From Desulfolinea sp050305405 (GTDB lineage Bacteria > Chloroflexota > Anaerolineae > Anaerolineales > Villigracilaceae): a stretch of DNA of 64,000 nucleotides. The position numbers and the translations under genes were made by a program. The notes beneath the pieces were generated by a model. It was not told the DNA's origin. It made no database searches and saw nothing but the letters and a program-made list of their open reading frames with translations. This document shows, one piece after another, positions 50,109 to 58,580 of this stretch. Where the stretch lies: the NCBI GenBank assembly GCA_050305405.1, contig JBNLFG010000005.1, positions 62,001-126,000 of the forward strand, written 5' to 3'. The number at the start of each line of letters is the position of its first letter. Position 1 is the stretch's first letter.

Positions 50109-52058
50109 ATGCTTCCAAGCCTAGGATACGGAGTTCTCATTCTGACCTTTTTGGTCACCACCTACAGTGTGGTGATCGCTTTGGTCGGTGAGTACAAAAA
50201 ATCCGCCCCGATGATCGAAAGCGCGCGCCGCGCCATGCTGCTGACTTGGCCCCTGTTGGCAATCACAGCCAGCATTCTGATCTATTTATTGGTAAATGAA
50301 CACTACGAAGTTGAATATGTTTGGTCGGTGACCAACAGCACGATGCCGCTCTACCTGAAAGTGACCGCCTGGTGGGGTGGACAACCCGGATCACTCCTGT
50401 TTTGGGGATTTCTGCTCTCGAGCTTCACATCTGCTGTAGCGCTGCGCAAATGGGATCGTGACCGAGAGTTGCTTCCGTGGGTTTTGGTTGTTTCGGGCGT
50501 CACATTAGCTTTCTTCCTTGCCCTGAACATTTTCTTTGAAAATCCCTTCAAGCTGATTCCCGGCATGCCCCCTGCGGACGGACGCGGCCTGAACCCGCTC
50601 CTGCGCCACCCTGGCATGATTATCCACCCGCCGATGCAGTATCTCGGCTTTGTCTCCTTTACCATCCCCTTCGCCTTTGCGCTCTCTGCCCTTATCACAG
50701 GCCGCACCGATGATCGCTGGATTCGCCTGACCCGCCGCTGGACGCTCTGGGCGTGGCTTTTCCTTTCGCTCGGTTTGGTGCTTGGTATGCGTTGGGCCTA
50801 TGACGTACTCGGTTGGGGCGGCTACTGGGGCTGGGATCCGGTCGAGATCGCAGCGCTAATGCCCTGGCTGACGGGGACGGCCTTCCTGCACTCGGTCATG
50901 ATCCAGGAAAAGCGCGGGATGTTGAAGCACTGGAATATGATCCTGATTATTTTGACCTACGATCTGGTGCTATTCGGCACATTCCTGACCCGTTCCGGGG
51001 TGCTTTCCTCCGTCCATGCCTTCGCCGAAAGCGAAATTGGACCGATGTTCTTTATCTTTATCGGTTTCACTTTTGTGGTCTCCATCGCCTTGCTGATCTA
51101 TCGCTGGGGCGACCTGAAATCCGAGACCGAGATGAAATCGATGCTTTCTCGTGAAGCGCTCTTCCTGCTGAACAACCTCTTCTTCCTGAGCATTTTGGTG
51201 GTCAGCTTCTGGGGCGTGATCTTCCCCCTGCTCTCTGAGCTTTTCACTGGTTCCAAAGTAACTGTTGGACCGCCCTTCTACGAGCGTGCCACTGGCCCGA
51301 TCTGGGGTGCCTTGATGTTGCTAATGGGTGTTGCGCCACTTTCTGGCTGGGGCATCTCGACCTTCAAGACGCTGGGGCGCGGCATCTGGAAACCGGCGCT
51401 TGTTGCCTTAATCGCTCCGATCTGGGCATTAGCAATTGGCATCACCAACTGGATCGCGCTGATCGGCTTCACGCTGGTCGCACTGGTAATCACCGTCAAC
51501 GTTTACGAATTTTGGCGTGGTGCCCGCGCACGTAGCAAAAAATCTAACAAAAATTTCTTCACCGAATTGGTCAATCTCGTCAAACGTGATCGCCGCCGCT
51601 ATGGTGGCTATATCATCCACATCAGCATGGTCTTGATGGGCATCGGCATCATCGGGATCGAGTTATTCCAGACTGATACACAACGCCACATCGCCGTTGG
51701 CGATACAATTGAGCTGGCAGGTTACACGATCCAATATGATGACCTTGCTCAGTTCACCCACGAAGATGGGCGCTTTGTCACACGTGCGGAGCTGACCCTC
51801 TTCAAAGGTGGCGAAGAACTCGGGAAACTGGCCCCTCGTTTTGACATCTACCCCGACGGTCAACCAATGACCATCCCGGGCGTACGCAGCACTGTTGTGG
51901 ATGACGTCTACGTCATTCTCGTCAACTGGGAGGGGATTACCGCGAGCAGTACCCCGTTTAAGGTCTACCACAATCCGCTCGTGAAGTGGGTTTGGATCGG
52001 CGGCTTTGTCTTTGTCTTCGGTATTTTGGTGGCTGCCTGGCCCGAAAAAGAAATTTAG
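50109..52058 (+). CDS. ccmF: Cytochrome c haem lyase subunit CcmF
   Basis: Integral membrane protein that ligates haem from CcmE to apocytochrome c. 649 residues with about 14-15 transmembrane helices. The WWD signature WGGYWGWDPVEIAALMPWL is intact, as are flanking conserved His (HPPMQYLG, AFLHSVM). An extracytoplasmic domain near the C-terminus (about 530-620) is normal for the family. Length as expected. Confidence 0.95.
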   Translation: MLPSLGYGVLILTFLVTTYSVVIALVGEYKKSAPMIESARRAMLLTWPLLAITASILIYLLVNEHYEVEYVWSVTNSTMPLYLKVTAWWGGQPGSLLFWGFLLSSFTSAVALRKWDRDRELLPWVLVVSGVTLAFFLALNIFFENPFKLIPGMPPADGRGLNPLLRHPGMIIHPPMQYLGFVSFTIPFAFALSALITGRTDDRWIRLTRRWTLWAWLFLSLGLVLGMRWAYDVLGWGGYWGWDPVEIAALMPWLTGTAFLHSVMIQEKRGMLKHWNMILIILTYDLVLFGTFLTRSGVLSSVHAFAESEIGPMFFIFIGFTFVVSIALLIYRWGDLKSETEMKSMLSREALFLLNNLFFLSILVVSFWGVIFPLLSELFTGSKVTVGPPFYERATGPIWGALMLLMGVAPLSGWGISTFKTLGRGIWKPALVALIAPIWALAIGITNWIALIGFTLVALVITVNVYEFWRGARARSKKSNKNFFTELVNLVKRDRRRYGGYIIHISMVLMGIGIIGIELFQTDTQRHIAVGDTIELAGYTIQYDDLAQFTHEDGRFVTRAELTLFKGGEELGKLAPRFDIYPDGQPMTIPGVRSTVVDDVYVILVNWEGITASSTPFKVYHNPLVKWVWIGGFVFVFGILVAAWPEKEI

Positions 52059-52071
52059 AAAGTTGAACGCT

Positions 52072-52578
52072 ATGAAAAAAGTCTACGTTTTGATGCTAGC
52101 AATCCTCGTCTTCTCGCTCTTGTCTGTAGGTACGGCCGCTGCGCAGGGCAATGGCCCTGAAAACGTCAGCGATGACGAAGTGAATGCCGTTGCCGAGCAG
52201 TTATTCTGCCCGGTTTGTGAGAGCACGCCTCTTGACGTTTGCGAAACGCAAGCCTGCAAACAGTGGCGCGAACTGATCCGCCTGAAAATTTCAGAAGGCT
52301 GGACAGAAGCTGAGATCAAACAATATTTCGTCGACAATTACGGCGCTCGAGTACTTGCTGAGCCGCCCAAGGAAGGCTTCAGCCTTTTGGTTTATTTTGT
52401 GCCACCGCTCATCATTTTGGCCGGAATCTTTATTCTCTTCCGCGCCTTCAAGCAGTGGCAGAAAAACGATGACGACGCAGACGAAGCCAAGATAGCGGAA
52501 GCAAGTTCCACATCCGCGAGCGGTGCGGACGATGAGTATATTGCCCGTTTCGAAGCGGAGATGAATAAAAGAGATTAG
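52072..52578 (+). CDS. ccmH: Cytochrome c maturation thiol reductase CcmH
   Basis: Keeps apocytochrome CxxCH thiols reduced. 168 residues from MKKVYV: signal peptide (1-24, AAAQ), the redox pair LFCPVCES, and the helical ACKQWRELIRLKISEGWTEAEIKQYFVDNYG typical of CcmH, then a transmembrane helix (about 105-125) and an acidic tail. The motif is CPVC rather than the usual RCxxCQ. Starts 13 bases after ccmF. Confidence 0.92.
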   Translation: MKKVYVLMLAILVFSLLSVGTAAAQGNGPENVSDDEVNAVAEQLFCPVCESTPLDVCETQACKQWRELIRLKISEGWTEAEIKQYFVDNYGARVLAEPPKEGFSLLVYFVPPLIILAGIFILFRAFKQWQKNDDDADEAKIAEASSTSASGADDEYIARFEAEMNKRD

Positions 52579-52649
52579 TTTAATCGCCCCTCCCGCCCTC
52601 CCCTGTTCAACGGAGGGTGTTCGAGGGGAGCGAGAAAAAGGAAATTCCT

Positions 52650-53237
52650 ATGACAGAAAATATCCCTGAAAATACTGCCCCGAAACGTGGTGTGCCCATC
52701 TGGGCGCAGATAACGATCTGGACGGTTTTGGTTGCTTTGCTCGTGGTTATCTTCATGGGCCTGCAACGCGCCCAGCAAGGGAACGTGCAAGCCGGTGCCG
52801 AGACCGGCGAATTTGATTTCACCATGCCGCTTTTTGAGGGCTATGAATATGCTGGCACACAGGAAGTATCCCTAACCGATCTGCGTGGCAAGGTGGTTGT
52901 GCTCAATTTTTGGGCAAGCTGGTGTGTGACCTGTAAAGACGAAGCCGTCGAACTGGAAGAGGCCTGGCGCTTTTATCAGGATAGCGGCGAAGTGGTTTTC
53001 ATCGGTGTGGACTATGTGGACACGGAACCGGAAGCACGCGGATACCTTGAGCGCTACGACATCACCTATCCCAATGGCCCTGATATGGGAACAGAAATCT
53101 CACAGGCCTTTCGCATTCAGGGTGTACCTGAAACCTACTTCCTCGACCGTGATGGTGTCGTAAAGCACGTGCAACTTGGCCCCTTCCGCTCTACAGAACA
53201 GATCATGGCAATCATCGAAAGTTTGCTTGTCGAATAA
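52650..53237 (+). CDS. ccmG: Thioredoxin-like protein (CcmG/ResA type)
   Basis: 195 residues from MTENIPEN, with AAGGAA upstream. One membrane anchor (about 18-38) and an extracytoplasmic thioredoxin fold. The active site is WASWCVTCKDE, i.e. CVTC instead of the usual CxPC. The rest (VVLNFWASW, FIGVDYVD, GVPETYFLDRDGVV) fits CcmG/TlpA. It should reduce CcmH or apocytochromes. Confidence 0.88.
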   Translation: MTENIPENTAPKRGVPIWAQITIWTVLVALLVVIFMGLQRAQQGNVQAGAETGEFDFTMPLFEGYEYAGTQEVSLTDLRGKVVVLNFWASWCVTCKDEAVELEEAWRFYQDSGEVVFIGVDYVDTEPEARGYLERYDITYPNGPDMGTEISQAFRIQGVPETYFLDRDGVVKHVQLGPFRSTEQIMAIIESLLVE

Positions 53238-53254
53238 GGCAGAAAAGAGAAATT

Positions 53255-53779
53255 ATGGATATTGGCGCAATTTTCTTAACATTGGCGATCTTTACCCTTG
53301 TGGCGATGTTTTTGGTGCAGCCCTTTATGGAGCGCCGCACGAAGATCGTCTCGGCGGCGGAATTGGAGCATTCACACCTGCTCGCAGAGCGTGACCGCTT
53401 TATTAACGCCCTCAAGGAACTGGATTTTGACAACGAATTAGGCAAGATTCCCGCAGAAGAGTACCCTGCTCAGCGCGCGGAGCTGCTCAAAAAAGGCGCA
53501 GAAGCTTTACGCCGCCTCGATGAATATGAGGGCACAAAAAGCACATCGGCTGAAGATCGTCTTGAAGCGGTCATCGCCGCGCGCCGTGCGGATTCGACTT
53601 CGGCTCCTGATACAAGTGAAGCGAACCCAGTCATGGATGCGGACGACGATCTCGAATCACTGATCGCTGCCCGCCGCAGCAAACGCAAAGCCAAATCGGG
53701 TGGTTTCTGCCCGAACTGCGGGCATCCCGTTTTGGCGACCGATAAATTCTGCACGAATTGCGGTAAGAAAACAAACTAA
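53255..53779 (+). CDS. CcmI-like membrane protein with C-terminal zinc ribbon
   Basis: 174 residues: an N-terminal transmembrane helix (about 4-23), a coiled-coil-like segment LLAERDRFINALKELDFDNELGKIPAEEY that recalls the CcmI N-terminus, a polar linker with a repeated AARR motif, and a zinc ribbon CPNCGHPVLATDKFCTNCG. It lacks the TPR domain of classical CcmI. Position in the ccm cluster supports a role with CcmH/CcmF, but it is not proven. Confidence 0.75.
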   Translation: MDIGAIFLTLAIFTLVAMFLVQPFMERRTKIVSAAELEHSHLLAERDRFINALKELDFDNELGKIPAEEYPAQRAELLKKGAEALRRLDEYEGTKSTSAEDRLEAVIAARRADSTSAPDTSEANPVMDADDDLESLIAARRSKRKAKSGGFCPNCGHPVLATDKFCTNCGKKTN

Positions 53780-53787
53780 CCAAAGAC

Positions 53788-53825
53788 AGCCCTGCATTGC
53801 ACGACTTAGCGTGCGTTGCAGGGCT
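53788..53825. repeat. Large hairpin between ccm genes
   Basis: Arms AGCCCTGCA/TGCAGGGCT with an inner GCACG/CGTGC. No T run follows on either strand, so it looks like a REP-type element or an mRNA-stabilising hairpin rather than a terminator. Confidence 0.6.
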
Positions 53826-53901
53826 GCATAAATCGCAAGTCCGCAGTGCATCACATCCATAAGGATACAAGGCACTGCTAGTCATCCTAAAGGCATTCAT
53901 T

Positions 53902-55944
53902 ATGAAATCACGTTTTATCCTTCTACTCACCATTGCGGCGCTTCTGCTCTCCGGCTGTGTTTCTCTCGCTGAAGACCTGACACCGCCGCCCAACTCCAGC
54001 GTTGCCCCAGCAGCGGCTGCACCGACCCTCGAACCCTTTTTCCCCGCAGCAGCCCCCAACGCGGCGAATGGTGCCAGCATCTACGCTGAAAAATGCGCCC
54101 CCTGTCACGGTGTTACCGGCATGGGCGACGGCTCGCAAAGCGCCAATCTACCAAACCCCGCCACGGCGCTGGGTGACCGCAACATCGCCTTGCAAGCCAG
54201 CCCTGCTGCCTGGTACACCGCCGTCACCAAAGGCAATCTCGAATCCTTCATGCCGCCCTTCAACAGCCTGAGCGATCAGGAACGCTGGGATGTGGTCGCC
54301 TACGCCTACAGTCTGAGCATCAACGAAGAAAATATCGCTCTCGGGGCAGAACTTTTTGCGCAAAACTGCACCCTTTGTCACGGTGAAGATGGTAGCGGCG
54401 TTACCGCTCCTGTCGATTTTACCGACCAGTCTTTCATGGCAAGCCGCTCGGCGGTTGACCTCGCACTCACCATCGTGAACGGCTCCCAAAACGGCATGAC
54501 GGCTTTCGGCGGCGACTTCACTGATGACCAGATCGCAGCCTTGACGGATTACCTGCGCTCATTAACCATGGACTTCAACGCTGCGGAGACTGCCGTTGTA
54601 GAAGCTGCGCCGACGGAGACACCTGTTGTCGAAGAAACAGCTACTACAGAAGCAGCGACAGAAGAAGCGCCCGCAGATGATGCTGCTGCGACGCCACTCA
54701 GCACGGATGATGGGTCTGCTACCGCTCTTCCGGCAGCGGATGGCACCGAAACGCCTGTTGCCGAATCGACACCCGAAGAGCAGCAACCCACCCCAACGGA
54801 GTCCGCTCCCGCCGAGGGATTTGGCACCGTCACCGGCACCGTCCTGAACGGCTCCAGCGACGCAGACTTCCCCGAAGGTCTTATGGTCCAATTGCTTGGT
54901 TACGATCATAATAGTATGACAGGCGAATTCATCGAATCCTTCTCTGCGGAGACACCGCTCAACGCAGATGGCACCTTCATTTTCGAGAACGTCGAAATGC
55001 CCGTCAACCGTGCTTTCATGGCCGTCGTCGAAACCGACTATACCTCCTTCGCGTCTGAGCCGGGCTTCGTAACCGAAGGCATGGACAACACCCTCGATCT
55101 GCCGCTGACCTATTACGAAACCAGTACCGATACTTCCCGCCTAAGCGTGGATCGTTTGCACATCTTCTACGAATTCCCCGACTCGACCTACGAGACAGTG
55201 CAGGTTGTGGAAGTTTTCGTGGTCACCAACTCAAGCATTTACACTGTTGTCCCCGAAAATAAAGGCGAAGCAACCATCGAGTTTGACCTGCCCGAAAATG
55301 CAACTAACATCCAGTTTGAAGACGGCACATTTGGCGAACGCTACACCGAAACTGAGACTGGCTTCGGCGACACATCCGCAATTGCTCCGGGCATGGGCCA
55401 GCATCAGGTAATCGTCTTCTTTGAACTGCCCTACAACAAGAAAATGGACTTCGCCCAGCCCATCAACCAGCCGATCGACTCGGCCGTTGTGATGGTGCCG
55501 CAGGGCATCAAGATCAAAAGCGACCTACTGACAGACAGCGGCACACGCGACGCGCAAGGCCTGACTTACAATGTCTTCTCCAGCCAACCGCTGCCCGTCG
55601 GCTCGACCCTGACCATGAATGTATCCGGCAAACTTTCCGCCACCACCACCGGCAGCGAAGAAGATACACAAAAGAATACCCTTTTTGGCATTATCGCCTT
55701 CGGCATTGTGCTGATCGGCGCCGGTACCTGGATGTTCATGCGCAACCGTAACGAAGACGATGAGTATGACGACGACTACGAAGAAGACGATGATGACGAG
55801 CAGGTCGAATATGACAACGCCGAAAAGATCATAGACGCCATCATCGCCCTCGACGACTCCTATCGAGACGGCTCGCTGAACGAAGATGCCTACAAAAAAC
55901 GCCGTGCAGAACTCAAAGCACAACTGAAGGAATTCGTTGATTAG
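53902..55944 (+). CDS. Dihaem cytochrome c lipoprotein with large C-terminal domain and membrane anchor
   Basis: 680 residues. Lipobox LLSGC (Cys19). Two cytochrome c domains: CAPCHG (about 65-70) and CTLCHG (about 156-161). Then a long Thr/Glu/Ala linker (about 230-310), beta-sandwich domains beginning GTVTGTVLNGSS, a transmembrane helix near residues 594-614 (GIIAFGIVLIGAGTWMF), an acidic patch and a C-terminal helix pair ending with AYKKRRAELKAQLKEFVD, SHOCT-like. It is embedded among ccm genes, so it may be a substrate or dedicated electron donor of the maturation system (inference). Confidence 0.85.
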   Translation: MKSRFILLLTIAALLLSGCVSLAEDLTPPPNSSVAPAAAAPTLEPFFPAAAPNAANGASIYAEKCAPCHGVTGMGDGSQSANLPNPATALGDRNIALQASPAAWYTAVTKGNLESFMPPFNSLSDQERWDVVAYAYSLSINEENIALGAELFAQNCTLCHGEDGSGVTAPVDFTDQSFMASRSAVDLALTIVNGSQNGMTAFGGDFTDDQIAALTDYLRSLTMDFNAAETAVVEAAPTETPVVEETATTEAATEEAPADDAAATPLSTDDGSATALPAADGTETPVAESTPEEQQPTPTESAPAEGFGTVTGTVLNGSSDADFPEGLMVQLLGYDHNSMTGEFIESFSAETPLNADGTFIFENVEMPVNRAFMAVVETDYTSFASEPGFVTEGMDNTLDLPLTYYETSTDTSRLSVDRLHIFYEFPDSTYETVQVVEVFVVTNSSIYTVVPENKGEATIEFDLPENATNIQFEDGTFGERYTETETGFGDTSAIAPGMGQHQVIVFFELPYNKKMDFAQPINQPIDSAVVMVPQGIKIKSDLLTDSGTRDAQGLTYNVFSSQPLPVGSTLTMNVSGKLSATTTGSEEDTQKNTLFGIIAFGIVLIGAGTWMFMRNRNEDDEYDDDYEEDDDDEQVEYDNAEKIIDAIIALDDSYRDGSLNEDAYKKRRAELKAQLKEFVD

Positions 55945-55999
55945 GAATTAGGCAATCAGGAACCAGTTCCTGATCCCTAATATCTGATACCTGATACTC

Positions 56000-56710
56000 A
56001 TGATCCAAGTCAAAAAACTCGTCAAACGCTTCGGCCTAAAAACTGTGCTCAAAGGCATGGATTTCAGCGTCGAAGAAGGTGAATTTGTCGCCCTGCTCGG
56101 CCCCAACGGCGCAGGCAAAAGCACCTTTCTGCGCATCCTGTCCTCGCTCACGCGTCCCTCAATAGGCGCGGTCCGCGTGGCTGGCTTCGAGCTTCCCAAA
56201 GAAGCCGCCGAAGTCCGTCAGCGTTTGGGCGTCGTCTCGCATCAGCCGCTGCTCTACGTCGACCTGACCGCCGCCGAAAACCTGAAATTCTACGGCAAGA
56301 TGTACAACATCGCCAATATTGATGAACGCATCAGCGAAGTACTGGGAATGGTCGGATTGACCAAGCGGCGGGATGATCTCGTCCGCACCTACTCGCGCGG
56401 GATGCAGCAACGTCTCGCCATCGGACGCGCGATCATCCATGACCCGGACGTGGTACTCTTCGACGAACCCTATACAGGTCTTGATCAGGATGCTTCCGCC
56501 ATGCTCGATGGCGTCTTGAGAACCGTTGCGGCAAAGGGACGCACCGTGGTGATGACCTCCCACGACCTCGGTCGTACAGAAGATCTCGCCACCCGCTTCG
56601 ACGTGCTCACGCGCGGCAAGATCGCTGCATCCGCTACCAAAGCCGACTTCGGCAGCGGGAACTTGTTGAGCTACTACAAAAGCGTCATCGCAGAGGGGGC
56701 AAAACAATGA
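56000..56710 (+). CDS. ccmA: Haem exporter ATPase CcmA
   Basis: ABC ATPase that, with CcmB and CcmC, drives release of haem-loaded CcmE. 236 residues. Walker A GPNGAGKST, Q loop at VVSHQPLLY, signature YSRGMQQRLAIGRA, Walker B VVLFDEPYTGLD and the switch His in MTSHD. The signature is YSRG rather than LSGG. Followed by a MITE-like element, then ccmB. Confidence 0.92.
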   Translation: MIQVKKLVKRFGLKTVLKGMDFSVEEGEFVALLGPNGAGKSTFLRILSSLTRPSIGAVRVAGFELPKEAAEVRQRLGVVSHQPLLYVDLTAAENLKFYGKMYNIANIDERISEVLGMVGLTKRRDDLVRTYSRGMQQRLAIGRAIIHDPDVVLFDEPYTGLDQDASAMLDGVLRTVAAKGRTVVMTSHDLGRTEDLATRFDVLTRGKIAASATKADFGSGNLLSYYKSVIAEGAKQ

Positions 56711-56713
56711 GCC

Positions 56714-56775
56714 ATGTAGTAACGGCTTCAGCCGTTTTTTCTCTCAAAAATAAAGGACTAAAGTCCTTACTACAT
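56714..56775. repeat. MITE-like palindromic element between ccmA and ccmB
   Basis: 62 bp bounded by perfect 9-bp inverted repeats ATGTAGTAA/TTACTACAT, with two internal hairpins (ACGGCTTCAGCCGT and GGACTAAAGTCC). Similar elements are dispersed in many bacterial genomes. It lies exactly in the gap, leaving both genes intact. Confidence 0.7.
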
Positions 56776-56795
56776 TGGAAAGCAGAGACGCAACG

Positions 56796-57485
56796 ATGAA
56801 AAACGAACGTAGCTCCAATTACCTGCGTGCCACCTTCGCCGTCGCATGGAAAGACCTCGCCGCCGAGATGCGCTCGAAAGAACTGCTCTCTGCAATGCTG
56901 GTCTTTGCCCTGCTTGTCATCATGATCTTCAACTTCGCCCTCGAACTGGACGTGAAGACCCGTAACTCAGTTACCGCTGGTGTGCTCTGGGTGACCTTCG
57001 CTTTTGCAGGCACCCTCGGTCTCAACCGCTCGATGTCCATCGAAAAGGATCGTGGCTGTCTCGATGGTCTCTTACTCGCCCCTGTTGACCGCAGCGCGAT
57101 CTACTTCGGCAAAGCGATCAGCAATCTGGCCTTCATGTTGATCGTCGAAGCGATTGTTCTGCCTGCTTACAGCATCCTGTACAACACCAACCTCTTTAAG
57201 CCCGGGCTGCTGCTGGTAATTCTGCTTGGCTCACTTGGCTACACCGCTGTCGGGACATTACTTTCGGCGATGAGCGTTCAAACCCGCACCCGTGACGTGA
57301 TGCTGCCGATTCTGCTTTTTCCGATCATCCTGCCGATCTTGATCGCAGCGGTACGCGCCAGCGGCGGATACCTGCAAGGCCTGCCCATGGATCAAATCGT
57401 TCCGTGGCTTAATTTGTTAATAGTTTATGATGTGATCTTTACTGCCATTGCTTTTATGGTCTTTGATTACGTTGTTGAAGAATAA
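56796..57485 (+). CDS. ccmB: Haem exporter membrane subunit CcmB
   Basis: 229 residues from MKNERSSN; a start 7 codons upstream is less likely. Six transmembrane helices and the conserved cytoplasmic loop LNRSMSIEKDRGCLDGLLLAPVD, characteristic of CcmB. Works with CcmA and CcmC. Confidence 0.92.
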   Translation: MKNERSSNYLRATFAVAWKDLAAEMRSKELLSAMLVFALLVIMIFNFALELDVKTRNSVTAGVLWVTFAFAGTLGLNRSMSIEKDRGCLDGLLLAPVDRSAIYFGKAISNLAFMLIVEAIVLPAYSILYNTNLFKPGLLLVILLGSLGYTAVGTLLSAMSVQTRTRDVMLPILLFPIILPILIAAVRASGGYLQGLPMDQIVPWLNLLIVYDVIFTAIAFMVFDYVVEE

Positions 57486-57496
57486 TTTTAATTGTT

Positions 57497-57523
57497 GTAA
57501 GGGCGGGGTGATCCGGCCCCTAC
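57497..57523. repeat. Short REP-like inverted repeat between ccmB and ccmC
   Basis: GTAAGGGCGGG and GCCCCTAC arms around GTGATCCG. This is a common dispersed spacer type; not a terminator (no T run). Confidence 0.5.
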
Positions 57524-57545
57524 ATAAAATTTACTGGAGAAATTT

Positions 57546-58244
57546 ATGCAAACAAAACCTTCTGCACTCAAAGCGCTTGACATTATTTCCCTTATCTTGC
57601 TGGCAGTGGCGACCTATCTTGCGCTTGTCTTCGCCCCCACTGAGCGCGTCATGGGAGAAGTTCAGCGTGTCTTCTACTTCCATGTGGCAGCTGCCTGGGT
57701 TGGCTTGCTCGGTTTCGTCGCTGCGGGCGTGACGGGCATCATCTATCTGCGCACTCAGAACCTGAAATGGGACTTGGTTGAGCAGGCAGCGGTCGAGATC
57801 AGCCTGGTCTTCTTCTTCATCGCGATTGTGATGGGGTCGATCTGGGCGCGCCCGATCTGGAATACCTGGTGGACGTGGGATCCGCGTCTGACATCTGCAT
57901 CCATTGTTGAATTGATCTATCTCGCCTATTTGATGTTGCGTCAGGGTATCGAAGACCCCGATCGGCGGGCAAGGTTTGGGGCTGTGTACACACTGGTTGG
58001 CGCGGTATCCGTTCCAATCACGTTCGTCTCGATCCGTTTATTCCGCACCATCCACCCCGTTGTGATCGGTTCCCAAAGCTCAGCAGCACAAGGCGGCTTC
58101 AGCATGACTGGCGACATGAAGATCGCTTTCTTCTTCGCTCTTTTCGCTTTTACCGTCATCTTCATCGACATTTTCTGGAACCGCATCCGTTTGGGGCAGT
58201 TGCAGCAAAAGGTTGAGCAGTTGAAACTCAAGGTAATGGACTAA
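57546..58244 (+). CDS. ccmC: Haem-handling membrane protein CcmC
   Basis: Loads haem onto CcmE. 232 residues, six transmembrane helices. The WWD domain reads WGSIWARPIWNTWWTWDPRLTS in pieces (MGSIWARPIWNTWWTWDPR), flanked by conserved His: VFYFHVAAAW and FRTIHPVV. All hallmarks present. Confidence 0.94.
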   Translation: MQTKPSALKALDIISLILLAVATYLALVFAPTERVMGEVQRVFYFHVAAAWVGLLGFVAAGVTGIIYLRTQNLKWDLVEQAAVEISLVFFFIAIVMGSIWARPIWNTWWTWDPRLTSASIVELIYLAYLMLRQGIEDPDRRARFGAVYTLVGAVSVPITFVSIRLFRTIHPVVIGSQSSAAQGGFSMTGDMKIAFFFALFAFTVIFIDIFWNRIRLGQLQQKVEQLKLKVMD

Positions 58245-58253
58245 GAAAGTTAT

Positions 58254-58301
58254 CGTCATTGCGAAGGAGCGTAGCGACTGCCGCGCTTCGCTCACAGTGA
58301 G
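58254..58301. repeat. REP-like element between ccmC and the ccmD-like gene
   Basis: CGTCATTGCGAAGGAGCG...CGCTTCGCTCACAGTGAG. The CGTCATTGCGAGGAGCG family of palindromes is widely dispersed in unrelated bacterial genomes. Its 3' end overlaps the approach to the ribosome site (AAGGAG) of the next gene. Confidence 0.6.
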
Positions 58302-58316
58302 AACAAGGAGAAACCC

Positions 58317-58469
58317 ATGTTATTCCAAAACACGATCGACACTTCCACTTACATGATCGGCGGTTACGCGATTTTCTTTAGCGTCAGCATCATCTATCTC
58401 ATCAGCCTGGTCACGCGCTGGAAGAATTTGCAACGCGATCTTGAGATGCTCGAAGAGATGGACGAATAG
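58317..58469 (+). CDS. ccmD: Small CcmD-like membrane protein, 50 residues
   Basis: Starts at an ATG preceded by AAGGAG (58305-58310) and ends at a TAG at 58467. Short N-terminus, one transmembrane helix (about 15-32, GGYAIFFSVSIIYLISL), then a basic junction (TRWKNLQRD) and an acidic C-terminus. This is the pattern of CcmD, which holds CcmE on CcmABC. Position right after ccmC is the standard one. Easily missed because of its size; identification rests on pattern and place. Confidence 0.8.
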   Translation: MLFQNTIDTSTYMIGGYAIFFSVSIIYLISLVTRWKNLQRDLEMLEEMDE

Positions 58470-58473
58470 AGAG

Positions 58474-58550
58474 TTGCAAGTTTCAGGTTACAAGTTAGAA
58501 GTGAGAAGCCCGCGTGTGCGGGCTTTTTTGTTTGCACGGTGCTATACTTC
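58474..58550 (+). repeat. Direct repeat left of the SDR gene (terminator plus -10 box)
   Basis: Contains CAAGTTTCAGGTTACAAG-like sequence, the GCCCGC hairpin terminator and CGGTGCTATACTT with a -10-like TATACT. The same ensemble, diverged, is at 59465-59542 on the other side of the SDR gene. Confidence 0.6.
58506..58529 (+). terminator. Terminator of the ccm cluster
   Basis: Eight-bp stem AAGCCCGC/GCGGGCTT with loop GTGT, then a T run. It ends the ccm transcript. Confidence 0.85.
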
Positions 58551-58580
58551 CAATACTCCCAATATATCAGAGAGGTAATA

